64,000 nucleotides of DNA, taken from the NCBI RefSeq assembly GCF_000499845.2, contig NC_023749.2, positions 36,591,843 through 36,655,842 of the forward strand, in the 5' to 3' direction. The stretch is from Phaseolus vulgaris (lineage: Eukaryota > Streptophyta > Magnoliopsida > Fabales > Fabaceae). Each line of letters opens with the position of its first letter. The first letter of the stretch is position 1. Both the position numbers and the translations under genes were made by a program. The notes beneath the pieces were generated by a model, which was not told where the DNA came from, searched no databases, and saw nothing but the letters and a program-made list of their open reading frames with translations. Shown in pieces: positions 23,889 through 35,245 of the stretch.

Positions 23889-24479
23889 AACCCTCCATCA
23901 GTCAGAATCGTCCATAAACTTGATACCAATTGATAAGAACCCAAGAACTTGGGAACCATCCTCAAAATAGTAAGAGTTTGTCAGCATCTTTTCTTATACA
24001 AGTAACATGGCTAAGCCATTAAGTATACATATATGTTAATGATAGAAATATGCACGTAAATTGAATTCTTCGCCAAATCCTTGGTTGCTGGAAGTTTAAT
24101 CTACGTATTTCCAAGTTTTTCATGGAGTTTCCTGACAAATTATAATCCAAAATTGTGAAAGAGAAGAGTGTTACATATAACATAACAAAATTGTGCCATT
24201 TTATAATTAAATAATAATTTTGCAGCTTTATACGAAAATGGTTAAGTACTCGACAATCTTGCATACTACTCGATAAAAATCTGGGAATTCGATGGCGTCT
24301 TTCTCTTCGACTAATTTTCCATACCCTTCGTCTATAATTGGTTCAAGTTCTTTCAGTTTTTTTTTGTCAGCCCCTATCTCAATTTTTCAGAAAAAAAGAG
24401 TTATAGATATGCATACAGAGCAAAACATGAGATAAAATTTGATTAAATTTTTAAAAAATATATATATCAGGTGAGTGAA
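23889..24479. other. Unassigned sequence
   Basis: AT-rich continuation of the region interrupted by the preceding insertion. The frame at 24019-24264 on the minus strand has no recognisable domain. Confidence 0.35.
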
Positions 24480-25042
24480 AGAACATCTAGAGTGGTGGCA
24501 TGCAAGGAAATGATGGACTGCATTCTATTGTGCTGCTACACGGGTTGGGTGATGCGAAGGGTGTCACGTAATAGAATTATTCTATGCACTGTGTGTGTAC
24601 AGGCCTTCGGTCATTAGAGCAGCAACAATCAAGTTCTTAAGAATGGAATGTAAGAAGATCCAGGTTGCTGCGTTGGAATCTGGAGGCAAGCATATGTCAG
24701 CATGTATTGTTATACTATGGAGGGGCATGTGTCTGAAAACACTGCATATGAGAAGCAGATTGCGCTCGAGCTTTATGGTAGAGGTGGTTAGCTATATTGG
24801 AGATCACTCCATCAGTAATCGCCCAGTGGTTATTTGTAGCAGCATGCTTCCTATGCTGACCCTATGCAGATCACGTTTGATGCGGGCCAGGGATCCTAAA
24901 TAGCTTAAGTTTTTGTATTAAGATCTTAATCTTAGTCTGTTTATTTGTTTGATTAAGCTATGATTGGTTTTATATACGGGTTGGGACACCCTTAAAGTAT
25001 TCCATTTTATTCTATTAATTCATTGCTGATAAAAAGAAAAAA
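24480..25042 (+). mobile_element. LINE 3' fragment
   Basis: Ends with an inverted repeat at 24983-25003 (GGGACAC with GTATTCC, imperfect), ATTAATTCATTGCTGAT and an A-rich tail, the LINE 3' end seen at 23873 and, on the minus strand, at 54940. The open frame at 24595-24903 has no recognisable domain and is most likely chance. The 5' border is estimated; a target duplication was not found. Confidence 0.6.
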
Positions 25043-25249
25043 GTATATAGAGTGACACATACTAAGAGAGTTCAAGATTGGTGAGAGTTTTCCCAAGAAA
25101 AACCAAAGAAGATGCGGATGACATAATTTTCTTGAGAAAATGACAGGAAATTCTCAAAATCCCTTCGTGATTCAACATCACAAACAAATGAGTAAATGTG
25201 GAACAGTCATCGTCAGAAACTCTTGCGTCCTTCGCCTGAACCCCTCCCT

Positions 25250-25490
25250 TTGCAATATGACACCGTCAACCTAATAAGGCGAAGGCTTCTCTCCCCTCAC
25301 TCTTGAGAAAACCATCGACATCTCCGGCGTGGAACAGACCGTCTCATCGTCGTCGCGTAGGTCTACAACTCCCTCATCTAGTCCAACGCTCACCCCGACC
25401 TCCTCGTCGCCTTTGAGACCAGCGACACTGAGATGCTCTACGAGAACCATCTTTTCAGTTTGTCGCAGCGAGTTGCTATCGCGTGTTATT
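25250..25490 (+). pseudogene. GC-rich coding-like fragment, perhaps captured host exon
   Basis: GC-rich island in AT-rich DNA. One frame reads LEKTIDISGVEQTVS; after a shift another reads HPDLLVAFETSDTEMLYENH. Both look like real protein sequence, but the fragment lacks start, stop and a continuous frame. I do not recognise the source gene. It adjoins a block of transposon subterminal repeats, which suggests capture. Confidence 0.4.
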
Positions 25491-25499
25491 TATTTATTT

Positions 25500-25760
25500 A
25501 CATGTTGACTATTACATACAAATATTAATATGGTATAAATTCATATGTAGTGAGCGTTACATATGGATATTTACATACGGATTTAATTTAGTATGTAAAT
25601 AGACATTACATACGAATTTTTCCGTATATAAACCAAAAGTGATTACATACGGATATAATCAGTAAGTAATTTTAGTGCCATGAAATAGTTACATACAGAT
25701 ATAATTCGTACGTAATGTATTACATATTTAATTTAAAAATGGAAATAGTTACATACGGTC
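25500..25760. repeat. Subterminal-type repeat block
   Basis: About eight variants of (A/G)TTACATACGGATAT in 260 bp, some separated by 20-30 bp. Such clustered short motifs are typical of CACTA transposon ends, where the transposase binds. It lies next to TNP2-type transposase sequence. Confidence 0.5.
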
Positions 25761-26749
25761 GTCAGGATGTACCGACTTGCCGCTAAACAGTGTGGAGAGG
25801 TTGGGCATCGGATAAAATTGTATATTCAGGTTTTATGCACAACCAAGGTGGAATGTTGTACACCACCATCACCATAGGCCACATGGTATGCAATATGCTC
25901 ATGGATTAAAGCCATGACTTTCTAGACCAAGTCTTACCTTGCGCAAATCATTAGAAAAATCTTCCTGAAGCCTATCAAAGTTGTTCTAAGCTTCACCATC
26001 AGCGGGATGTCTCATTTTCCCATCCTTTGATCGTTCTTCTAAATGCCACATCATTGACTCATCATTGACTCAGCAATATTTGAACAAATAAAGAGTCTTT
26101 GAAGTCTAGGAATCAATGGAAAAGTGTCGCAATACTTTGACAAGAACTTTATCTCATGTTTTGGTTGCTCAACCTTAGAATTGATTTTAGGAAATTCCTT
26201 CCATTGTGAAGATTTACATATACTACAAACTTCTATACCCTCATTCTCTTTCCAAATAACACTGGTGCAGAAAAGCTTAAAAATGACGACTATTTTAACG
26301 GTAAAACGACGACTTTCTAGCCGTCTTTGATCAGTGCGTAGTCTTATGTCCTAGAGAAAATAAGGCAGCTATTTAGCCGTCTTCTTAGATGCAGGCAAAA
26401 AGGGCGACTATGGTAAAAGTCCTAATAAAGCACATAAGAAGGCGACTATTTACCATACCCGCCCCTAAAATCCTTTACGCAGGCGGCTATGGTAAATAGC
26501 CGCCTTCTTATGTGCTTTATAAGGGCGACTTTTACCATTTAATCCTTTGCGCCTTCTTAGATGGTAATTTTTTTAGTACATTCTGTTTAATACTAATTCT
26601 CATCTAAATTGATCTGTTCAATTATAACCCAACCAGACAAATACATAAATTCAGAGAATCAAATTATATATATTGATAAAAATGTATTACAAACACTAAT
26701 AAGATTATCTTTCTCTATATTCCTATCTATCTATCTAATTCCTACACTA

Positions 26750-29388
26750 TTGATTAGCTATCCCAGAGTTATAAAAATTTAGGAAATATGTGGCCCAAGC
26801 ATGTCTCACATATTCTATTGCGGCTGAAGGCAGTGCTTGCTCATCCATAAAGAACTACATTACAAAATAAGGTTCACATAAATTAGTGTTAAGATACATA
26901 TATGTTAAAGAATTATAAAAATAATTTATACCATCTTGTTACCTACTTCCAATCACTTTTAAGGCCTAGTCTTACAATGGTAACCATCCATTGCATAATG
27001 TAATAGCCACACTCATAACTTTCTGGTTGTCTATTACACTATAATTCAATAGAAAGTAAAAGTTAATATTGATAAACAATAAAAAGAGAAAGACAAAAAT
27101 TACAAACCTTTAGTGTCATCCACTTCAGATTTTGATAATTTGAATTGGATCGACCTTTTAGGATGTTATATCCATGCCATGAACTGATTAATACAAAAAA
27201 CCACGTTAGTAAATGCTTAATTAGTAACATACGGAGTTAAGTTTATAGTGTACTTACTTATCAATCATATTCTTCAAATGTGTGGATGGCCTCTTGTGTA
27301 GGGAACAGAACCACATAACAGTCTTATCTACTGTAGATAAGACAAGTAACTGCCAATGACCCCTATATCATCCATGAAAAGAGTTAGTAAATATTTAAAA
27401 CATGTAATAGTAATAATTGACGACTTATAATTAAACTTACTCATTAATATAAGGGCATAAATAAATTTGTTTTCCCTCTTTTTCTAGCGTGTTAGTGATG
27501 TATGATTGGGTTTCACATTTCTTTGTTCTAGTGGGACTAGTATATGAGGGATCTAAGAATCCATAGACATCATCATTCCCATCATTGATAGAAACTCCAT
27601 GTAAATACCTGCAAGTTATTAGTTAAAGCATAATCAGTAATAATTTAACATAAAGTAAATTGAAATATAGGTAAAGATACTTACATGATACAAAATTGAA
27701 TTATATTTATATTGAGCTCCCGATCCCCAACTGCAAATTCTAACGAATCTGTACCATGGAATGCTAGTGTTTATTTGAAAAAGTGTATCACCCTATGGTA
27801 TTTTCATAAGGTTATGACCAATCTCTCTAGCAGTTGCAACTAAGGAAGCTATAGGATCATCAATCGAAACCTCATGCTTCTTTTTTGGACTTGGTTTCGG
27901 ACGAGGTTTCTACAAAATAAAGAACACTTGTATTAAATTAGATGTAATATATAAATATAAATTAAATGAAATTGTTATTGGAGGTTCAAGTATAATTCGA
28001 ATTAGGTGCCTGGGCCAAGCTACGAATGTCTGAAATGTATCGGACACAGTTATTGATCCGATCGGTCATCGGTAGTCGATGACGTCAGCAGCAGAGAACC
28101 ACGTGGACCACTCGCAGGGTGACACGTGGGCCAGGTGACAGAGAGATCAGGGAGGCGATCGCCAAGAGCGGTGATTGGGGGGTCAGTAACCAAGTGACCA
28201 CCGACAGATCAGGCGGCAGAGAGGTCAGGGGACAGATCACCCAGAACGGTGATCGGTGGTCAGTAGCCAAGTGGCCACCAACAGACCAGTTCCCAGACTA
28301 ACGCCTGGGGGCAAAACGCGAGAAGCAATAGAGCACTGATCAGTCATCGGGTGCATGGTCATCGGGGTCCCGTGTTACACGCAGTTAAACTGGGATTGAG
28401 GTTCCCAGCGAGAGCGTTACGCATGGGCCTCGCATGAGCACATCTCAGGAAATCGTGCACGAGAGTGGCCTGAGGGAACTAGTAAACCAGTCAGTGATTG
28501 GTGATTCCTTCAACCCATTACGTGCGCGATACCGTGAAGGGTAAGCCGTTACGCAGAGGGCAACTCTTGGTGAGTGTGCCTAGACCCGCCACACCCGGCG
28601 TTCCCCTGAGAGTATGCGACTTACCCAGATGGAAGAAATATCCTGAGTTACTCCGCAAGGGAATAACTTAGGCGCACAAGGAAAAGCGCTAGAGCCCTTC
28701 CAGTAAGTGACACGTGAGTGGTTAGATGTGAGTTGCATGCCTCCACGTGTCATCATCTGAGAGGGGTGCGGTCCAGATAAAGGTGCACTCCGTACCACTA
28801 AGGGTACAGACAGGCGCAGCCAAACGCAGAGACGCGCGGACACGCACAGACTCTCACACCCACACTCTACTGATTCTTGAGGTACATTGTCTCAGAAAAG
28901 CATAACAGGGTTCTGACACATGCCAGAAAAGCATAACAGAATTCTGTTAGGCCCAGAGACAGAGAGAGAGACATAAAATAGAATCAGGGAGAGATTGAGG
29001 GGATACGAAAAAAGAGAGCAAGAGTTTTTCACACACACTACTAGTTTTTCTCATTTGGTGGTTCTGTGGTCTAACTTGATCGTCGGAGTGCAAACGGCCG
29101 CTAGAGGCGTCGTCTGTGTGTTTTGCAGGTCACGTTTGGAGATCCAAGAGAAGGTTCTGAGGGTGATTTTGCAGAGAACGCAGTCGCGTAGACGGGACAG
29201 AGAGTGCTACAAAGCGATTCCTCCACGTTCGAGTTGTCGGCAGGATCAATTATTATTTCATCTGAAGGTAGGGGAACATGAGCATCAACTACTCGAAGTC
29301 TTTCCACCGTTACCTTCACCACATCAGGGGAGAGAGGAACATTATGTAAGGTGGTGGCCTTTTGATAAACTTTTGCAATGGTCACCAC
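26750..29388 (-). pseudogene. CACTA-2 gene with Ulp1-like C48 peptidase domain, interrupted
   Basis: Exon-like blocks on the minus strand: 29388-29254 (ATTLHNVPLSPDVVKVTVER, then VPLPSDEII); after the LTR, QTFVAWPRHLIRIILEPP (28030-27975); KPRPKPSPKKKHEVSIDDP (27912-27800); DSLEFAVGDRELNINIIQF (27770-27690); DVYGFLDPSYTSPTRTK (27580-27430); HWQLLVLSTVDKTVMWF with the catalytic His (27350-27260); ESYECGYYIMQWM with the catalytic Cys (27035-26970); and a tail with MDEQALPSAAIEYVRHAW. This is the C48 peptidase-like protein often found in plant En/Spm elements. Donor and acceptor dinucleotides border several blocks. The LTR and a stop (in KIP*GD, near 27800) disable it. Confidence 0.7.
28054..29248 (+). 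mobile_element. Solo LTR (family C), 1195 bp, inside CACTA-2
   Basis: TGATCC at the left and GGATCA at the right, flanked by GTTAT (28049-28053) and ATTAT (29249-29253), a 5-bp target duplication with one mismatch. Removing it together with one copy of the duplication restores the reading frame of the surrounding peptidase gene, which supports these borders. It carries the LTR core TAACTTGATCGTCGGAGTG (29072-29090) and two diverged copies of an approximately 80-bp unit at 28139-28286. ORFs within it are not genes. Confidence 0.85.
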
Positions 29389-30642
29389 TTATGCGAACAA
29401 AATTAATCCAATTTCGATCCATTATATTTTGTAATAGTCATTTAGGTTTTTACTAATGAATGTGAAATCTCATGTTTGCCGAGGGTCGAACACCCCCAGA
29501 CTCAATGCCAACACGTATCAATTGACGAGGGTCGAACACCCTCAGACTCAATACCAACACGATAATTCTATTCTAACCTAACAACTAACATAATATAAAT
29601 TAATAATAAATACAAATTATAATAAATACTAAATATACAAATTAAAAATCATTAAATTAATTATAAATATTAAATAATATAAATCTATCTACCATCTATA
29701 ATTTAATAATTATATTCTAACCTAAAAAAAAAAATTTAAAAAATACAAATTATAATATATAAAAACAAACAAATTAATAACATTAAAAAATATTTAAAAA
29801 AATTTAAAACACCACCAACCTTGTGCGTGAAGGCAACAGGGGTGGTGAAAAGCGACGACAACGACAACAACGACGATGGCAGTGACAACGGCGACAAAGC
29901 AAATGAAGCACAATGAAAATCCAAAGCGTTGAAGGCAATGAAACAGTAGGAATATGGTGACCTTCGAGTAATGACAGGAAAGAAACAAATAAGAGAAACG
30001 AAAACAAAACAAAAAGCATTGGTGAAGAAGAAGTAGAGAGCTCGAAAGAAACTTACCAATGGCACGAAGAAGACAATGCAAGTTTGAGGAAAATGAAGAA
30101 GAAGCACACAACAGATGAGAAAACGAAGCAAAAGAGACAAGTATGAAAGCATAATTGGCATTCTCTGACTTAGGGTAAAAAAAAGAGTCTAATAGGGTGG
30201 TTATTTGGTAAAGTTGCCCTCTTAGATGAAAGTGTTTCCTCTAAGAGAGCAGCTTAGCCGCCCTGTTAGACAAAACACTTTCATCTAAGAGGGTGGTTTT
30301 ACCAATAGTCACCTTCTTAGACAAAACACTTTCATCTAAGAGGGCAGTTTTACCAAATAGCCGCTTTCTTAGAGGTATTTAATTTAAAAAATGGCACCGC
30401 GTTTTCAATGATAGCGTCTGGCCGTAAAAACGCCTTAAATGTACTATCGAAATATGTCCTTTTTGCACTAGTGTAAGATACAATGTTTTGGACATGCATG
30501 AATCTTTTTATAATCACTAATCATAGTCATTATTTTGTTAAAAGAATAAGGAATATTCAAACTAGGCATGACCTCGTTCGTAATTGTAAGAGATCAGTGA
30601 ATGAAGAATTACTTCAACCATGAAGAAATTTCAATAAATACC

Positions 30643-31460
30643 TGATCCTGCCTGTTGACCAAAACGTTGGAGCTTGTCTCGTCAAACTTGGATCGACATG
30701 TGCACCGCATTAACCTCCGTCCTTCGTCACGATCCACCTCAAGAACCTGCAAAAGAACAGAGCGGCGCCGCTGCGGCCGATCGCACTCCAACGCCCAAGT
30801 CAGTGACTAAACCACCAAATACTTCAAGAGTAACACTCAAGAACTCTCAAGGAACCGTGAACCAGTTCTCTCTCACAGTATACTCAAGAACTCGCAAGCG
30901 TAAAGAAGACAATCTGAACGTGCGTACCTCAGAAGTTCGTTGGGAAACCCTTAAATACCTGGACACTTCTCTCTCCTGGCAGTTACTGACCTGACACGTG
31001 GCTCGCATCCAGCTGTACACGTGCCATCATCCGGAGCCTCCTTGACTTGGGCGCTGCTTCTGACTCTCATTTGGCTAAGTTACTTATGCCTGATACTACT
31101 CAGTGCATAGCTGTCCTGGAGTGCGATCTCTACTGGATTGGCGAGCTAGGGTGCCTTCGTACACACCTTCCCTGTGGTCTCGCCGGCCGCCTTCATAATC
31201 TGCACCACCTTCATCTTCGGCGATGTGCTTGCTCCGGCGATCTCTAATCACTTGGTCGCCTGAGTTTACATCTGGCGACTTCATCTTCAACTTGGTGACC
31301 GCCGGTTCTGGTGTGCTGGAGATCGGAGCACGCCAACTTAATGACTGGCGACTATACGAGCCCCCCGACTTCCTTCCCTTCTGCCAACCTGGCGTCCTCT
31401 CAACACGCCTATACAATAGCTTGGTGCCACGTTATCACTTCCGACTACCAGGGCGGTACA
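30643..31460 (-). mobile_element. Solo LTR (family D), 818 bp
   Basis: Minus-strand TGTACCGCCCTGG to GGCAGGATCA, flanked by a perfect 5-bp duplication ATACC (30638-30642 and 31461-31465). LTR core CACTCCAACGCCCAAGTCAG at 30784-30803. Its GGCAGGATCA end is shared with the LTR at 28054-29248, so the two families are related. It splits the CACTA-1 transposase sequence. Confidence 0.9.
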
Positions 31461-31633
31461 ATACCGTTGAATGATGAAATATAAAGTGGAGGAGTTTTAA
31501 CACCCAGAGAAGAGTTCTTGATTTGCATTATTAATCGATTGGTAGAACTTTCTACCTTCGTCGTCAGGACCTCTTTGCCTCCTTTTACCTCTACCACATT
31601 TCTATATGTGTCATATAGTAAGCCATAAATATC

Positions 31634-32734
31634 TGATGACTTTTTACGGCAAGTGCACCGCGTTTGTCAAAAGTAATAATTGTCCCTAAGGACGGATATC
31701 GATCCCACAAGGAACAGTGAATTATCGAGTACAATAATCGCTAAATATAAAAACAGAACAATTAAAAGAGTTTTGAATTAATTGTGTTGGCACTGATCAA
31801 TAAGAAAACAAACAAAGAATTAGTTGTTTCAAATGGAAAAATAAGGATTAGTTTCATCTCTCTCACTCTCAAGTATTTTGATTAGCATGTCAATATTAAG
31901 TTCTTTGATTGAAATTGATGCCCGTATAAAAATCATTTATATCGATTCCTCGCATATAAAATCCTTAAGAATGTCCCCTAACTATCGATCCCTCGCATAA
32001 TTATAAGAACAACTTAGAACGAAGCTCAGACGTTTAATAGCAATTAACATTTCAAGTCTATTCCTAGCACTCAAATATGTTAAGTATTTGTTGTTTAGGT
32101 CCGAACCCTAAAAATACCTCCCGGTCAGATTTAAGATTCTCAATTTGTCACGGAAAATTAAAAGTAAAACAACAATACCAATAATCAATCAAGAACTGAA
32201 TATTAATATATAAAATATCACCTCAATACATAAGAGTTTGAGCAGATTACTCTCAATCCCAAAGGGTAGAATTAGCCACGCATACTTCTATCACCTTCCA
32301 TTCTCCCAATTGGGTTACAACTCACTCTATGGTGTTTTCCTCTCAATCTGGCACACTAAGGTTGAGCCTCTAGCCCTCTATTTATCCTAGTTTTCTAGGG
32401 TTATGTTGTTTATTGTGTCGCGCTAATGGGCTAAATGATAAAACATAAAAAAAGGCCCAATCTTCCTTTGCATCTTTTTCCATTCTGGGACCTTCTATCT
32501 TTATCCTTTTAGCTCAAATCATTCATCTTTAATCCAAATCTCCAATCTTCCTTAGAAATCTGCAATTAACACCAAATTTGGGAATAAAATACTCTTATTC
32601 AAATAAAGATCATAAAAAATGTAAAAAAGGTATAAATTCATAAATTAGGGATTATTTTATATGTAAATTAGCAATAAATCCTCATAAGTGCCTATATTTT
32701 AATATGAAATATTACTGAAATTAGACACTTATCA
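31634..32734 (-). mobile_element. Solo LTR (family F), 1101 bp
   Basis: Minus-strand TGATAAGTGTCTAATTTCAG to a terminal CA, flanked by a perfect duplication ATATC (31629-31633 and 32735-32739). It lacks the CGTCGGAGTG core of the other LTRs, so it belongs to a different lineage. It also lies inside CACTA-1 transposase sequence. Confidence 0.9.
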
Positions 32735-32957
32735 ATATCATCCTATGAATCTTCATTATCTATCACGTCATCATCACTTTTGGTAGATGAAGGTATTTCT
32801 TCTCCACGGTGAACTTAAACATTATAACCTCGTGGCTATTAAATGATCATAGATGTTAAATGATCATAGATGACGTTTCTTCTTGTCCAAAAAAAATTTC
32901 TACAATTAGCACACGAACATAAAATCTTACATTCCTGGGATCTTCATCTAATGTAAG

Positions 32958-33335
32958 TATTACAAAGTCGACTTTAAGCCTAACTCAACCCCATAAAACC
33001 GGCTCATGGGGTGAGGTTTGCACCCACTTATATACAATGAAATGTCTTTATCTCTAGTCGATGTGGGATCTCCAACACACCCCCCTCACGCCGAGAGTGA
33101 CAGCTCGTGCGCGGGATAACATATGATGGGTGGTCCAATAACGACCCGATAGCGGGTGGCCTGATAAGCCCAACAAATACTCGCTAGGATAGGCTTGAAA
33201 TGGCTCTGATACCATATTACAAAGTGGACTTTAAGCCTAACTCAACCCCATAAAACCGGCTCAATGAGGTGAGGTTTGCACCCACTTATATACAATGAAA
33301 TGTCTTTATCTCTAGTCGATGTGGGATCTCCAACA
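32958..33335 (-). mobile_element. TRIM retrotransposon, 378 bp, complete
   Basis: Two direct LTRs (32958-33077, 120 bp; 33215-33335, 121 bp) differing at only a few bases, flanked by a perfect duplication GTAAG (32953-32957 and 33336-33340). On the minus strand the LTR starts TGTTGGAGATCCCACATCGA. The primer binding site TGGTATCAGAGCC (33202-33214), complementary to initiator tRNA-Met, directly follows the 5' LTR, and a GAGGGGGGTG polypurine tract precedes the 3' LTR. It has no coding capacity and must be mobilised in trans. The LTR start resembles Katydid-type TRIMs. Confidence 0.93.
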
Positions 33336-33446
33336 GTAAGCAAAATATAAAAATGACTCAAGACCATCTATATACTCCCTACTAAATCTTGGGAATTTAG
33401 CCCACTCTTTCTCCATCACATTCAATGTAAAATATAAAGAAATAGT

Positions 33447-34656
33447 TGTTCCGTCCGGTTGACCGGGACGTCTTCGTGCGTGGTCTCAACCGTCAGCTAT
33501 GGACTCCTTCCCACTGATTGCCTACGAATTCCTGCAAAAAAGAGGACAAAGAGGCGCCCTAGCGGCCGTTTGCACTCCGACGCTCAAGTCAGCCAGCAAG
33601 AAACACCAAAAAACTGTCCACCCACGTATCTGAGCACCGCGTATGGCACTCTGGGGGTGGTAAAAGAAACTGTGTATATGTGTGTGTGCTGTCTCCTTTA
33701 GGCAAAAATCTTCTCCGGTCACTTGTACGTAACCTTAAAGCACGGGCAAGCAACCAAAGAGTTTCTCGTCCATTTGCCCAAGGTTCCAACCCTTTTTCCG
33801 ACATTCTCAGCGCTATTTAAACTGCCCTAGCATTTAAAGCGCCTTAAAGCGCTTTTACACTCAAACGTAACGCACTCATTAAAGCGCTTAATTACGAAAC
33901 GTAACGCATTTAAGACGTTGAAACGCTTGGGAGCCATAATAGTACCTGAATGCTAAAAAGGGAAACTGTATTGAATATCTTTAATTACCTGGCACCTGAC
34001 TTGAGGGCGTTTCTATTCCGGCATTGCTGTCATACACGTGGAGGGCCTCACGACACCTTGACCCCATCTGGGGGCGTTTCTGCCCATCTGGGGACGTTTC
34101 TGCGTGTGGGTCCTCCTGCTTGGGAGTGCTACTGCGCTAGGGGTGGCTTTTTGGGTGCCAACTCATGCCCCCAAGTATCTAGCCACTTACTCTGAGAGCG
34201 TATCTGCCTTCCTCTCACACCCTGCACCCGGTTATCCTGGGCGTGACCTTCCTCTTGGGTCGTATATGTCCCGAAGGCGTCTCTGGGGCGGCAGGGGTAC
34301 TTCGCGAGTCAGGCTGCCCTTTACTGGTACTATCACTATGGCCTTGGAGCCACCTTTTTCTTCTCTTTATCACTTTCCCGAGATATCGGGACCTGAGGCT
34401 TTCCCACGACGTCGCTCCCTCCATGGTCTTTCCTACCCATGGGTATCGGGGAACCACACCGTGATTGCCTTGCTTTTACACTGTTTAATCTGGCGACGCC
34501 CTCACCTGGGCGACGCCTTCACCTAGGCGACGCCTTCGCCTAGGCGACGCCTCCTCTTGGCGTCTCTACATCTGGGCGACACCTCGAGCTGACTTTGACT
34601 TTCCAGTCGTTGACTTTGACCTTGACTTAGTCAACGCCCTGATACGGGACGGTACA
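33447..34656 (-). mobile_element. Solo LTR (family E), 1210 bp
   Basis: Minus-strand TGTACCGTCCCGTATCAGGG to CGGACGGAACA, flanked by a perfect duplication ATAGT (33442-33446 and 34657-34661). LTR core CACTCCGACGCTCAAGTCAG at 33573-33592. It inserted just upstream of the CACTA-1 transposase ATG. Contains a 17-bp tandem repeat at 34492-34560. The overlapping ORFs at 33459-34526 are chance frames in GC-rich LTR sequence. Confidence 0.92.
34492..34560. repeat. 17-bp tandem repeat within solo LTR E
   Basis: Four copies of GGCGACGCCTTCACCTA with small changes, then a fifth degenerate partial copy. GC-rich, in contrast to its surroundings. Confidence 0.85.
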
Positions 34657-34661
34657 ATAGT

Positions 34662-35245
34662 ATAATTAAAAAATTAATAATTGAAAATAATAATACATGA
34701 ATGATCACGGAAATAACATACGAATTTTGGAAAGTTCATAGATATAATAAAAAAGGTGCAGAAAAAGAAAGAAAGAAAGGTTTTGTCTATAGAGATGTAT
34801 AAATTGCGTGGGAAAGATGAGAAGAAGTAAAAAGAAGAATGTGAAAAGGTGAATCTGTAGAAGGAAGGGCATATAGCAATTCTTCCAAGGCCGAACCACA
34901 CGTTAAAGTTTTTCCAAAAGATCATGTGTAAAACAAGTTGTAAAACAAGCAATCACTCACACTTAATTTTCTCTAAAGAAAACACTTTTCTTTGAATTTC
35001 TCTTTATTGTATTTCTTTAAGTGAGGTGTCTTACAATTGAGAGAGCATCCTATTTATAGATTTTAGAAAGCTCTTCTAGAAAAATCTTCATTATAGTCTT
35101 AAAACCCCACTAACAATATAATTAAAATTCCACTCACAATTTTTGACCTTTCACATATCCAAACTCTCATTCTACTATTTTCTAGTTTTAATTTTTGACC
35201 TTTCACTTCTAATTTTAAAACCCACAAATTATATTAAAGATTATT
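34662..35245. other. Unassigned, probably upstream part of CACTA-1 plus LTR-like piece
   Basis: 34662-34920 continues the sequence interrupted by the preceding LTR. 34925-35245 has a minus-strand CTATAAATAGGATG box and looks like a Copia LTR fragment. No borders are defined. Pyrimidine-rich minus-strand frames here (34674-34952) are low-complexity and not convincing genes. Confidence 0.35.

Larger units (their letters stand above)
26260..30473 (-). mobile_element. CACTA-2: En/Spm-type transposon, 4.2 kb
   Basis: Left end CACTGGTGCAGAAAAG and right end (reverse strand) CACTAGTGCAAAAAGG form the terminal inverted repeat, with a 3-bp target duplication TAA (26257-26259 and 30474-30476). Both ends carry palindromic subterminal repeats (GGCGGCTA/TAGCCGCC at 26470-26510; CTAAGAGGG words at 30200-30360). 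The interior holds a minus-strand C48 peptidase-like gene interrupted by a solo LTR (28054-29248). It sits inside the CACTA-1 transposase gene. A related right end is at 39450-39626. Confidence 0.88.
25761..33446 (-). pseudogene. CACTA-1: TNP2-type transposase gene split by nested insertions
   Basis: Reading the minus strand from ATG 33416, pieces of one transposase follow in order: EWAKFPRFSREYIDGLESF (about 33416-33345), PSSTKSDDD (about 32780), FYQSINNANQELFSG-like sequence (31480-31620), MPSLNIPYSFNKIMTMISDY and KKIHACPKHCIL (30480-30580), then VCSICKSSQWKEFP, SMMWHLEERSKDGKMRHPAD and VYNIPPWLCIKPEYTIL (26250-25790). These match the order of the Transposase_21 (TNP2) family of En/Spm-CACTA elements. 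Gaps between pieces are exactly occupied by a TRIM, two solo LTRs and a second CACTA element. Internal stops also occur, so the gene is dead. The element's own termini are not defined. Confidence 0.78.

Noticed and set aside
24595..24903. 102-codon ORF
   Set aside because: Lies in a LINE 3' fragment, composition unlike a protein, no domain recognised.
28031..28040. Alternative left border of the solo LTR at TGTATCGG
   Set aside because: It gives no target duplication and would cut off bases that continue the peptidase reading frame; the TGATCC border at 28054 explains both.
28085..28843. ORFs at 28085-28301 and 28580-28843
   Set aside because: Inside the solo LTR at 28054-29248; no domains and overlapping opposite frames.
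29736..30161. Minus-strand hydrophobic ORFs of 71-141 codons
   Set aside because: Low-complexity Phe/Leu/Ser-rich frames opposite a purine-rich strand near the CACTA-2 right end; three overlapping frames are open, a sign of biased composition rather than coding.
33459..34526. Several overlapping ORFs of 66-140 codons
   Set aside because: They fall inside a solo LTR with a perfect target duplication and show no domain; GC-rich LTR sequence gives chance frames.
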